DNA of 64,000 bases from Gymnothorax reevesii. Its lineage: Eukaryota > Chordata > Actinopteri > Anguilliformes > Muraenidae. How positions within the stretch are numbered: the stretch's first letter is position 1; every line of letters starts with the position of its first letter. The DNA is taken from contig CM056583.1 in assembly GCA_029721435.1 (NCBI GenBank), forward strand, positions 77,689,120-77,753,119, written 5' to 3'. Positions 55,195 through 64,000 of the stretch are shown here, piece after piece. A program made the translations under genes and the position numbers. The notes beneath the pieces were generated by a model. It saw only the letters and a list, made by a program, of their open reading frames with translations, was not told the DNA's origin and made no database searches.

Positions 55195-57429
55195 CCCCTT
55201 TTGCTTTCCTGCAAGTAGCACTGTGTTGACTTGCCATATTTCAAATTTCTCACTTATTGGCGTGGAACCCACAGCTGTAATTTTTGTCAGTAGTATACAA
55301 TCAGAGATATACAAACCCTGCAGTAACCTCAACTTTCAATGCATGATTTCCCTAAGCCTGTTCTCATATATGTTCGCCAGTTCAGCAATCAAACAATTTA
55401 TTGATGGAATTGGAGAAACAACAAATAAGACAAATAGCCCAGTGGGTAGACTAGCCAAAATTGACAGATGGAACCACACTAAAATGAGAGGGAGGACTGC
55501 TTAGTGGAAAAATTGCAAAGGGTTTGTTAGGCTGGCTAAGGAAGCCTTCGTCCAGTTTATGACAAAGGAGTTCGACCCATAAAGAAAGAAAATCATTCTG
55601 TGCAACAGATCAGGTGGATGTTTCAGTGACTACTGTCACTGGCAGACCTCACAGCCCACCCTACAGAGGCTATACTGCCAAACTCAAGCCACTGCTTTGC
55701 CATAAATATAAAATGACCAGGTACTGTGCTCAGATCAGACTAGGATTTGCTTGTGAGTGATGAAGGCTAAAAAGGATTGACCAAAGGAATCATACATAAG
55801 TATATGGATAAAAGAAGGTGAGTATACACGGTTTTCCTGGATAAGGATCCAGGATAAGTAACTGACTGAGCATTTAAAATAATCTCACAATGATGCCAGT
55901 CAGGCTGACCACAGAAATAAAAACAAGTTAGTTCATTGAACATGCTGGCAGTGTGTAATGATCAAATCTGTGCCAAACTTCCGAGATCCCAGAATCTTAA
56001 AAATAGCGACTTCCTCGTTATAGTCACAGTAATGCCTGGGATTCCGTAAGTTTAATGAATATGAAAGACAACTACGGTTTCACTCACACATTGTAGAAAA
56101 GAAACTAACAGTGAGAGAGAACAAAAAATGGAACATAAACAAATCTCCCGACAACCAACTCAGAAAAGGAGGGGGAGCACTAGCATTTGCATTAACCAAT
56201 TGAAGCAAACAAACTGCTCAAAACGAGTTGGAATGAACTACGCTAAGGTCATTCTATGTCTTTGTCATGTGATTGCCAAAGTGTTTCTCAGATTCTCATT
56301 CTAAAGCTTTTTGAGGGCTGGAATTGTGACCTTCAGTCTATTCTTTGGTCGCATTCTCGTCATTTGAAATGTTGCACGTTGTCAAAGAAATCGCAAAAAA
56401 TCTACGTCATAATATTTGTGCTGCAAACGGGTAATTCTTTGACATAAGTTTTATGTGAAAATGTCTTTCACTTTAATCAAAGTTCATCCATATAAACGGC
56501 TAATAATGTAGAAGTTGTTTTAGGTGGGACTTGGGGTGTAGCAATGGGTGTGGTACAGGATTGGTATTGATATCGCCTGATACTCAAGTTTCTGATATTG
56601 GTATCAAACCTCAAGCAGTCACTGCGATCCATTATTTTCAACAAAGCACAAATCATGTGTTTTTTTTTTTTTTTTTACCATTTACATGGGTACCAAATAA
56701 GAACAGCTGGAGAAGTGGACCAGGTCAGCATTGTATCCAGCTCATTCCTAGTCTGACTTCGAGCATCATCATTGCGTTTAACTGAATTTAAATGAAATGC
56801 CCCATTGAAGGTGATCAAAGTGACCACTTTACCTTAGCACTGAGTATATACAACAGAATTTATGGCAAAATTTAGCCAAGGTTCTGCTCTCCAATAGCAC
56901 ATCATTAGCTAGCCATACGACAAAATGTACTTAGCACCATAACAAACACACCAGTGAAGTATACTGAGCGACAAAAGATATGCAAATTAAGACAAGACTG
57001 AACAGAAACAAATTACGCATGCAATTATTATTAAATAAACCTTATTTATAATTGTCAAATGCCCAATTACTCTAATTTCTTCAGACATTTCTTTGTTGGC
57101 GAGCGGTGGCGTGTCATCTGCGCTGTCACCAGTCAATCAGTCAACTGTCTATCTGAGAATGGAAAACAGGCCCTGCCGCTGACCAACCGTGCTTATGGCA
57201 GCCACGAATGACTACTGCGGCTCAAGAGCGCCACATCAGGTTACAGTCTGTACGTTCCAATTACATGATGCCATAACATTTTCCTTTTTGTTGGCTTGTA
57301 CGCTATTGACCACACCCAAAAGAACAAGTCAGTAGTCAAAGTTCACATCACAAACAACTCTGTTTGTCATTACTTAGGTGTCTTTAAATTAAACTAATAT
57401 CTACTTGCATTTGTTTTTAATAACTGCTG
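55195..57429. other. Intergenic DNA between receptor and apc
   Basis: No exon recognised. Sequence near 55500-55800 (ggtggatgtttcagtgactactgtc) and 56540-56600 (gatattggtatc phrases) hints at decayed repeats. (T)18 near 56659-56676. Confidence 0.45.
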
Positions 57430-58870
57430 CACATCTACTTAGCATCGAATCAATCAATTTTCTGGCACCGAGAAACGGGTATTGAAGCCCCCGATGAACA
57501 CACAAGATTTCACAGTTCCTGTGAATTTTTGGGCTTTACTAAAGAAAATTCATTTTCAATGTGATCCCACAAGTTTTCAAAGGAGATGAGTTCGGCGGAC
57601 TGAGCAGGCCATTCCATTACCTCAATCCTGTTTGTCTGGAGCCAAGATGTTGCTCACTGACTTGTGTGATTGGGGTCATTGTCTTCTTGAAACCTCCATT
57701 TCAGGGGCATTTCCTCTTGAGCATATGGCAACAATATCTTCAAGTATTGTTATGGCCCCAATTTGTTATGACATATCGGACAGCAAGGGATGAGACAAAA
57801 TTGTAAAACTTTAACAGATTTAATAAAACAAAGTCTGATAAAGATTGAAAAATCAAAAAAATGAGATAGTTACAGTCCCTTGAGAGGGGGTTGCTTTGTT
57901 GCAATGTCTTGGGACAGGAAAATGCTCCAACACAGGAAAAAATCCACAAAAAGAGCTTCATAGGTCTTGAAAAGAGTGACAGGTCTAGTCAAATATATCC
58001 TTCCACAATTTCTCCTTGCAATTTTTCTCCTTATATACTCTTTTTTTTTTTTTTTTCAATTCTCTGGGACTTTCCCCTCTCCGACATGCCCAGGACATGC
58101 CCAAAACCTAGCTCCTAACTGGGCTCAACAAAAAAAAGTCAATACTGCCATCTAGTGGCTTTTTTCCCCCCCACATTAAAGTATTTTGATGTATTTAATT
58201 TTGGTAGCAAATAGATCCGATACTGAACTATGAAAAACATACGCATACCATTATTTTTGCACCACCATGCATTGCCATCATCACAGTGTACTGTGGCTTG
58301 AATTCAGACGTACTGTCAATGACCATAATTTACTCTCATCAGTCCACAGGATGTTACGCCATCGATATGTTCCTTCGCAAATTTTAATACATTTTGCACA
58401 TGCAGTTTTTTTCATCAATGGTGCTTCATGGGGGGTTCTTGCTGTCAGCTTAGCTTCGATCACACGTCATCCGACTGAAACAGCACTTACCGGTCATTTT
58501 ATATCATCTCTGATTTTTGTGGAGGTGATGATCGGCTGAATCTTTACTATTTTTACTTTCCTTTGATCAGTTTTAATAGTAGTTGCTCATTTCCTTCCAT
58601 GCATTTCAGGTTTTTGCTGCCATTTTAAAGCATTTGAAATCATTTTAGCTGAGCATCCTATAATTTGCTGCACTTCTTCATACTTTTCCCCCTCTCCGAT
58701 CAACTTTTTCATGAAATTACGTTGTTCCTCCAAACAATGTTTGAAGAGGGCCATTTTACTTCGCAGTTCAGGAGGAAATATATTTTATAACAATGTGTGA
58801 AACATTTGCATCCCTTCTTCCTTATAAAGGATAATGACGTTTCTTCACAGAATTAATAAATTATCTAATT
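57430..58870 (-). mobile_element. Tc1/mariner relic containing an LTR-like insertion
   Basis: The minus frame at 58281-58463 reads IEAKLTARTPHEAPLMKKT then YRWRNILWTDESKLWSL, the Tc1 catalytic region (WTDESK). The flanks (gagccaagatgttgctcac, gggtcattgtcttcttgaaacc, tttggtagcaaatagatcc) are other parts of the same transposon type. Stops and shifts disable it. Interrupted at 57748-58178. Confidence 0.72.
57748..58178 (-). mobile_element. LTR-like insertion (probable solo LTR) in a Tc1 relic
   Basis: Tc1 sequence breaks after caagtat (57741-57747) and resumes with aagtattttgatgtattt (58179), so AAGTAT(T) is repeated on both sides. On the minus strand the insert runs TGTGGGGGGG...GGCCATAACA (TG/CA ends). 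It has a TATA-like GAGTATATAA (58031-58040), with ATTAAA further on near 57820. No coding. The exact right edge is uncertain by 3 nt. Confidence 0.55.
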
Positions 58871-60383
58871 AAACTCCACACTGCTATTACTTTGAATATG
58901 CTCCTTTCAATGAATGACTCAATTAACTCTGAACAAGCAGCATGAATGTCAGGACAGTTGGGTCTGTGCTTTTTCTATTACACTACTACATGTACAAGTA
59001 AATTATTTGCCATGCAGAAATATCATCATTTCTAATAACAGTGGTTCATCAGGCTATTGATGGTGTACAATTTTTTTTTTTTTTCTTAACACAACTGTCG
59101 GTCATCCAACATTCCTAATGTTTTGCTATTCAGAACACTTTCATCCAAATGGTACATTAAAAAAAAAAAAAAAACTATTCAGGAATGGAAAGTCCGTCAA
59201 TCAGAAATAATGTTACTTCACGGACATGGTTGAGAGATTTAGCAACAGCGCTACACAGAGTTTGCTGTAATGTAGGTGACATGGCGCAACTGGCGCCAGC
59301 AAGTTGGCCTGAATGAATGAAGAACTTCATAGAGCATGTTATCGACAGTTAAATGGATACCTTCACCCAATGGTGAAATAATGCAAGATGCTGCACCATG
59401 GTATCATCATTGCTGTTAAAAGTTCCCGTCTGAGGGCAGTTTTTTCCTGTAAGCCCTAGAGGGCGTGTGAGAACTTCCTGTATGTAGGACTTTCTGTGGA
59501 TTGGACTTCCTGCTTGAGATCCATTTGGGAAGCTTGCTGTAATTTGTACCTGTAGTTCTGAGCTTCAGGATGGGTGGAAACTCCAAACATCACTAGTAAC
59601 AATTAAGTTCGCACCCAACTGAAGACAGCCAGTCCCCCCCCACCCCCCCCAAAACGACAAAGTACTATGAAGCGCCGTTGTCTGGAACACCTAAGAGTAA
59701 CTAGAATGTTTATTTGAAAGTTGTGTTCTTGGGATTTCGGGATTGTCACATCACCAGACAGTGAGGGCAATGATTCAAGATGGTTTATGAACCTGGCACT
59801 GAAATGAAGCAGGCTGCGCATGAAATAGACAGTATTGCACAAAAGGTCTGAATTTATTACGCCACTTTACATTTTTTGTTTCAAACATTTCTTAAATATC
59901 CAGATATCCAGACATTCACTTTATTGAATGAAAAAATGTTCCTTCCTTTTTCTGCTAGCACAAGACTGTTCATGTGATGGAACTTTTTTGAGTGAATAAA
60001 ATAAAAAGGAACATGTATCTTTAAAATTCAGACAAACATCAAAGTCAACAGTGATTTCTGAAATGTCCATTTAGTCCTACTGAGACCAAGTCCCATCAAA
60101 AATGCAGCTACAGCACCCAATTAACGGAACATACAAGTTAGCAGTTGAGCAAACAGTCTAATTTCTGATGGAATCTCTTGCTTTAGTAAAATAACTCCAT
60201 CCACGGGTTCCAGGTTACACTCATTTGCTTACTTTTAGCACACAATTGTGTAAAACATTTTACTACACCTGTGTTGACACATCATGTGACCACAAATTAT
60301 TATTGTTACTTCAAAAAAACTGAAAATTGATTCATGCAGGAGCTTATGAGGAAGCTTTACATTTTTCTGCAGCAACAAATGGT
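58871..60383. other. Intergenic DNA downstream of apc
   Basis: No gene. Homopolymer A/T and C runs at 59071-59084, 59160-59174 and 59634-59650. Alternative minus-strand AATAAA hexamers lie at 59853-59858 and 59920-59925. Confidence 0.5.
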
Positions 60384-60855
60384 TTTATTCATAAAGTGTA
60401 ATACAAATTGAACTCAAATGCATTAGTGGTTAAGGAAATTAAGTGTTCTTGCATCACAAATTTGTAATTTTAACAATCACCTTTGTTCAGCGAAACACAG
60501 GGACTCAAGAGGGATTTAAATTAAATACATATATAGTCTATACAGTACAAAAACACTTACAATCACCTTCAAACAGATCTCCTCCTGATAACCAAGTGTG
60601 CCAGCCACATTTATACCAGCAAAGATACAGTGCCTTAATAAGGCTTTAACAGTAATGCTTTAAAAATTAAAATAAAGAAATATAAAACATATTTACAAGT
60701 GATCTTTTCACCAACAGCCAAAAAGTAGAAATAATAAGATAGTCATTAGTGATCATATCCATTATCTTCAGAGCGAAAGTTGTTTTGCTTGTTTGTTAAA
60801 TGTGACTATGGGATAATCAACGAAGGCATCTGGTTAACAATTTTCTAATGGGCCT
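60384..60855 (-). other. apc: Probable apc 3' UTR with poly(A) signal at 60384-60389
   Basis: AU-rich sequence after the stop codon. The minus strand shows AATAAA at 60384-60389, about 470 nt past the stop; two further hexamers near 59.9 kb could give longer forms. Which is used cannot be read from DNA alone. Confidence 0.5.
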
Positions 60856-63800
60856 TTAAACTGAGGTCACAATGTATGATCCACTGGGTTCAGCATTTTC
60901 TCCTTTGGAGTCTTTTTTCTTAGTAATGCTGGTCACAGGTGTTGGGATCTGGGAAGGCCGTGCAGTGATGCTGTCTGCGCTACTCTTTCTGGGGCTTGGG
61001 TTATAATTGAAAGGAGTAACCCTTGCAGCAACTGCACCGCAGGGGGAGCTATGCTTGCTGGAATTGGAGGAGCTAAACGGTGTGCGTTCAGCAACTGGAA
61101 TTTCAGGAGTCTCAGTAGTTGCATTCTGACTGCTCAATGCAGGCTTAACATCAACTTTGTTATCAAGTGACACACTTCTCAGCAAATTCAAATTTTTTTC
61201 TGAAACAAGGGTGCAAGCAGAACCCAAGCAATTCTCATTCACTTTAGGCTGAATACTCGGAGATTCCTTCACTTCTTGATCTGCAGCAGGAACTTCATCA
61301 ACCGCTGTGTCAATGACTGATGGTGTATTGCTTGTTGGAGATTTTCCAGAGCGCGGATTGTTGATAGGACAGTCCTCAATTCTCACCCACACATCCTCAG
61401 TCTGAGACACGGCTGGGGTCACTGGATGGTGCTTCGACTTCGACTCTGCATCACAGGATGAATCCTGTGGGTCATACAACATTTCATTTCCCTTAGTTTT
61501 CCTCCATGTTCCTCTTAAAGGGGCATTCTTACCATGCACAGGTCTTTCAGGAGGGCTCAAAGTTTGCCTCTCGTCTTCACTTCTTGCCATTTCACTCGAT
61601 TCTGAAGATGCTGAAAGGATGGAAGAAGAGCTCCCTGTTCTTTTCCAGGTACCAACTCTTGGCAATGAGGTGGAAAGCTTACTATTCTCACGTTTCCAAG
61701 TGCCAGACCGGTTGACAGGGAGTCGTGACGGGCTCTCAGAATGAGATCGTGCAATTTCATGCTGTCTTCTCTGTGACCTTTCATCTGCATTTTCGGAGAG
61801 ATTTTGGCTTTGAGGGGACTTTCTCCAGCCGTTACCTTGGTATGGTGAACTTAGTGACATATCTGGTAAAGATGGACTTGACACAGGTGTCTGGGACTGG
61901 TTGGGAGACATAGGCCCAGAGGAGGGAGACAAAGATTCCAATGAAGCGGACTCTTCTAATTTTCTCTTTAGCGTAGGACTCGGAGCTTCTTTGATGAAAG
62001 TTGATTGTCGAACTAAAGCAGGTTTCTCTGACCTGTCAGACTCACTACCACTAGATTTTGTGGAGGACATCCTTGACAATTCAGCCTTTTTTGAAGTGCC
62101 TGTGGCTCCAGACAGATTTAGAACTTTAGAAGCAGACTCACTCCTAGGGACAGCACTGGTATTTCGCGGCAAACCACTTTGCTTGGCAGGATTTTGCTGA
62201 CGCGAGTGTTTCCCAGCAGAAGTATATGCAGTTCTTCCTGAGCCTGATGACTTTGTTGAAGATGCACTTGGTGAAGATGTTCGGGGCAAATGAGATAACT
62301 TGTTAGATGGACTGATACCACTTCTTCCAGGTGAAAGTGAGGTATGACTTGGAGACTGCATCGCTCTGGTTGAAGGCTGAGCTGGTCTCGCGGAATCTCT
62401 TGAGTCACATCTAGCAGAGGTTTTGCTTGGTCGTTGAGAATGCGACTGCTTATTGGTAGGGCTAGGATCTGATTTAACAGTCGTTTTCATGTTATGAGAG
62501 TTTTGGCCTTGTGCATTTTTTGAGGCGGCTCCTCTAGGTGGTGTCTTTTTGGGAATTGGACTAGTGCTGGGAGAGCTGCATCTAATGCCTGGTACATGAG
62601 TTACTGCCCTTCCTCGTGAGATCATAGAAACTTGGGCTTGCCTCTGCTGAGAAGATACACTGTCAAGGTTTGCACGTGGCTTTCCAGTAAAAGGACTTCT
62701 ATAAACTTTCTTACCCCCTTTAAGGATTTTGGCTTGATCCTCTTTCTTTTTTGATTCCACTGTGCTCTTTTCTCCTGGTTTCAATATTCTGGGACCTTTG
62801 TTAGCAGACATTTTTCGTTCTTGATCCTCAGTCAGGTGAATAGGAGATCCAATTGAAATACCAGACTTTAAGGACAAGATGGAATCAGAGTCTGAGGAGC
62901 CCCGTCTAGAAAAGTTAGCAGCAGCTTGGTGCAAACTACTCACGATTGAATTGGCCCCTTCCTGAATAGCCTTCCAATCAAAAGATTCAGAATCTGGAGA
63001 TAGAGCTTGTTCGGAAATGGGACTCTGTGTGTCTGTGAGATCCTGTATTAGATCAGGCTCCTCTGCTAAAATGCCACCCATGCTTTCATTATCTTCCAAT
63101 CCATGGTCATCTTTATTTTTGGGAGACCGTTTCTTCCTTTTTGGCATTGCAGAGCTAATGCATTCCTGCAAAAGATCATCTTCTGAGTCAATGCTTAGAG
63201 AACTTAGTGAACTATTTCTTGAAAAGCAGACAGGCGTATCTTCAACATGAAAGGCCTTCGGGGCATAACCAGTGGCTTGTGATTTAGGTGCTTCAATCGC
63301 ATTTGTATTTTCAGTTGGAGGGATGTCTTTGTTGTTGTTTTCTTGGTCAATGTCACTCAAGGAACTAATGGATGAATTTCTAGAAAAACACACTGGTGTG
63401 TCCTCAATAGAAAAGTTCTGCTTCTCATCAAGGACAGATCCTGCATTTTCTTTACATGCCTGCGTAAATAAACCATGTTTCTGAAGAGGTTTTGAAGGAG
63501 CTGCCAGTAATGCCTGTGGGTTATTTACGTCCCTGTTTCTAATGGGCTGGCTTCTAGCAGCTTTTGTTTGAGCTCTAATGAGACCTTTTTCTTTTCGGAG
63601 ATCAGATTTTTCTTTTGACAAATCAAGATCGTCATCTTCAAAGTCTAATGAGCTTAAGGAATCATTCCGTGAAAAGCAATAAGGCGTGCCTTCTACCGGT
63701 GTGTAATGGTGTGGTGAATCAAAACTAAAGCCAGGACGCACTCCCTCAGTGACATTCTGAGGCTTATCTGTAGCCACCTTAGTGAAGTCATTTTTATCTC

Positions 63801-64000
63801 CCTTTCTGGTATCCTGGTTTTTATCTGGATATGAAACTGATGGGGCAAAATTATTAGCAGGCTCTTGCTGCTTGATCATCCTTGCTCTGTACTCACTACT
63901 TTGTGGCATTGGCTTCACAGGGGATGTTGGTTTCTTCTTTTCTGTTTCCTTTTGGGCTACGCTACCTGGAGATGTTGAAGGGTGCTGAACTTGATCAGTC
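60856..64000 (-). CDS. apc: Adenomatous polyposis coli (APC), C-terminal part of the large last exon, 5' end outside window
   Basis: Open to the window edge: about 1047 residues, roughly the last third of an APC of about 2,840. APC scaffolds the cytoplasmic beta-catenin destruction complex in Wnt signalling and binds microtubules. Three 20-residue beta-catenin/CK1-GSK3 repeats: TPYCFSRNDSLSSLDFED (63628-63687), TPVCFSRNSSISSLSDID (63343-63402) and TPVCFSRNSSLSSLSIDS (63178-63237). A SAMP axin-binding repeat, LLQECISSAMPKRKK, is at 63121-63180. A long Ser/Pro/Lys/Arg-rich basic region follows (for example ELSRMSSTKSSGSESDRSE, RSHSESPSRLPVNRSGTWKR). The EB1-binding SxIP motif PSQIPTP is at 60941-60960, and the C-terminus SGSYIVTSV is the DLG/PDZ ligand. 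No intron or stop interrupts it. Against human APC as recalled, a short QSPKRH-containing stretch before the PDZ ligand is missing. Any start codon inside the window would be internal: TDQVQHPSTSP and on continue upstream. Confidence 0.98.
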   Translation of the reverse strand, partial: TDQVQHPSTSPGSVAQKETEKKKPTSPVKPMPQSSEYRARMIKQQEPANNFAPSVSYPDKNQDTRKGDKNDFTKVATDKPQNVTEGVRPGFSFDSPHHYTPVEGTPYCFSRNDSLSSLDFEDDDLDLSKEKSDLRKEKGLIRAQTKAARSQPIRNRDVNNPQALLAAPSKPLQKHGLFTQACKENAGSVLDEKQNFSIEDTPVCFSRNSSISSLSDIDQENNNKDIPPTENTNAIEAPKSQATGYAPKAFHVEDTPVCFSRNSSLSSLSIDSEDDLLQECISSAMPKRKKRSPKNKDDHGLEDNESMGGILAEEPDLIQDLTDTQSPISEQALSPDSESFDWKAIQEGANSIVSSLHQAAANFSRRGSSDSDSILSLKSGISIGSPIHLTEDQERKMSANKGPRILKPGEKSTVESKKKEDQAKILKGGKKVYRSPFTGKPRANLDSVSSQQRQAQVSMISRGRAVTHVPGIRCSSPSTSPIPKKTPPRGAASKNAQGQNSHNMKTTVKSDPSPTNKQSHSQRPSKTSARCDSRDSARPAQPSTRAMQSPSHTSLSPGRSGISPSNKLSHLPRTSSPSASSTKSSGSGRTAYTSAGKHSRQQNPAKQSGLPRNTSAVPRSESASKVLNLSGATGTSKKAELSRMSSTKSSGSESDRSEKPALVRQSTFIKEAPSPTLKRKLEESASLESLSPSSGPMSPNQSQTPVSSPSLPDMSLSSPYQGNGWRKSPQSQNLSENADERSQRRQHEIARSHSESPSRLPVNRSGTWKRENSKLSTSLPRVGTWKRTGSSSSILSASSESSEMARSEDERQTLSPPERPVHGKNAPLRGTWRKTKGNEMLYDPQDSSCDAESKSKHHPVTPAVSQTEDVWVRIEDCPINNPRSGKSPTSNTPSVIDTAVDEVPAADQEVKESPSIQPKVNENCLGSACTLVSEKNLNLLRSVSLDNKVDVKPALSSQNATTETPEIPVAERTPFSSSNSSKHSSPCGAVAARVTPFNYNPSPRKSSADSITARPSQIPTPVTSITKKKDSKGENAEPSGSYIVTSV

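Overview
The window looks like part of a ray-finned fish genome. It is AT-rich, gene-poor and full of typical fish repeats: Tc1/mariner relics, hAT elements, L1/Tx1- and L2-like LINEs, tRNA-derived SINEs, and elements with TTAAAGGGGAC termini. Its two recognisable genes are vertebrate. The species cannot be fixed from the sequence; the APC protein stays very close to the tetrapod one as I recall it.

Right end (about 52.4-64 kb), both genes on the minus strand. (1) The 3' part of the last exon of apc (60856-64000, running off the window) encodes about 1047 residues. These include three 20-residue beta-catenin repeats, a SAMP (axin-binding) repeat, the basic serine-rich microtubule-binding region, an SxIP EB1-binding motif and the C-terminal TSV PDZ ligand. 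(2) Downstream of it and in the same orientation is an intact 351-residue anaphylatoxin-receptor-type GPCR (52705-53760). It has a predicted untranslated first exon near 55067, a 1.3-kb intron and an ISRE-like promoter element. Its helices look most like C3a receptor, while its sulfatable-looking N-terminus and short second extracellular loop look like C5aR1/CMKLR1. A Tc1 relic lies directly past its stop codon, and a Tc1 relic carrying an LTR-like insertion lies between the two genes.

Left 52 kb. I can support no host protein-coding exon here. It is a gene desert built of layered mobile elements between single-copy-looking AT-rich sequence. The best-resolved structures are a hAT element with a perfect 8-bp target duplication that itself contains an L1 insertion with its own 8-bp duplication (6633-8151); a 194-bp hAT MITE with near-perfect ends and 8-bp duplication (26862-27071); a solo LTR (1555-2030); a RecQ-helicase-like fragment (about 3297-3450); two copies of a THAP-domain relic sharing the same stop codons (about 15352 and 21172); a 1.5-kb TTAA-type element (12286-13809); a Tc1 copy interrupted by two MITEs (about 37.9-40.1 kb); and a diverged direct duplication 3.75 kb apart differing by a 150-160 bp block (37406 and 41157). 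Several non-repeat stretches carry dyad-symmetric TAATTA clusters and may be conserved regulatory DNA. That is inference, untestable without alignment.

I did not find a convincing new multi-gene system. The most noteworthy items are the mixed-character anaphylatoxin receptor and its position beside apc, the long hairpin in its intron, and the nested transposon layers.
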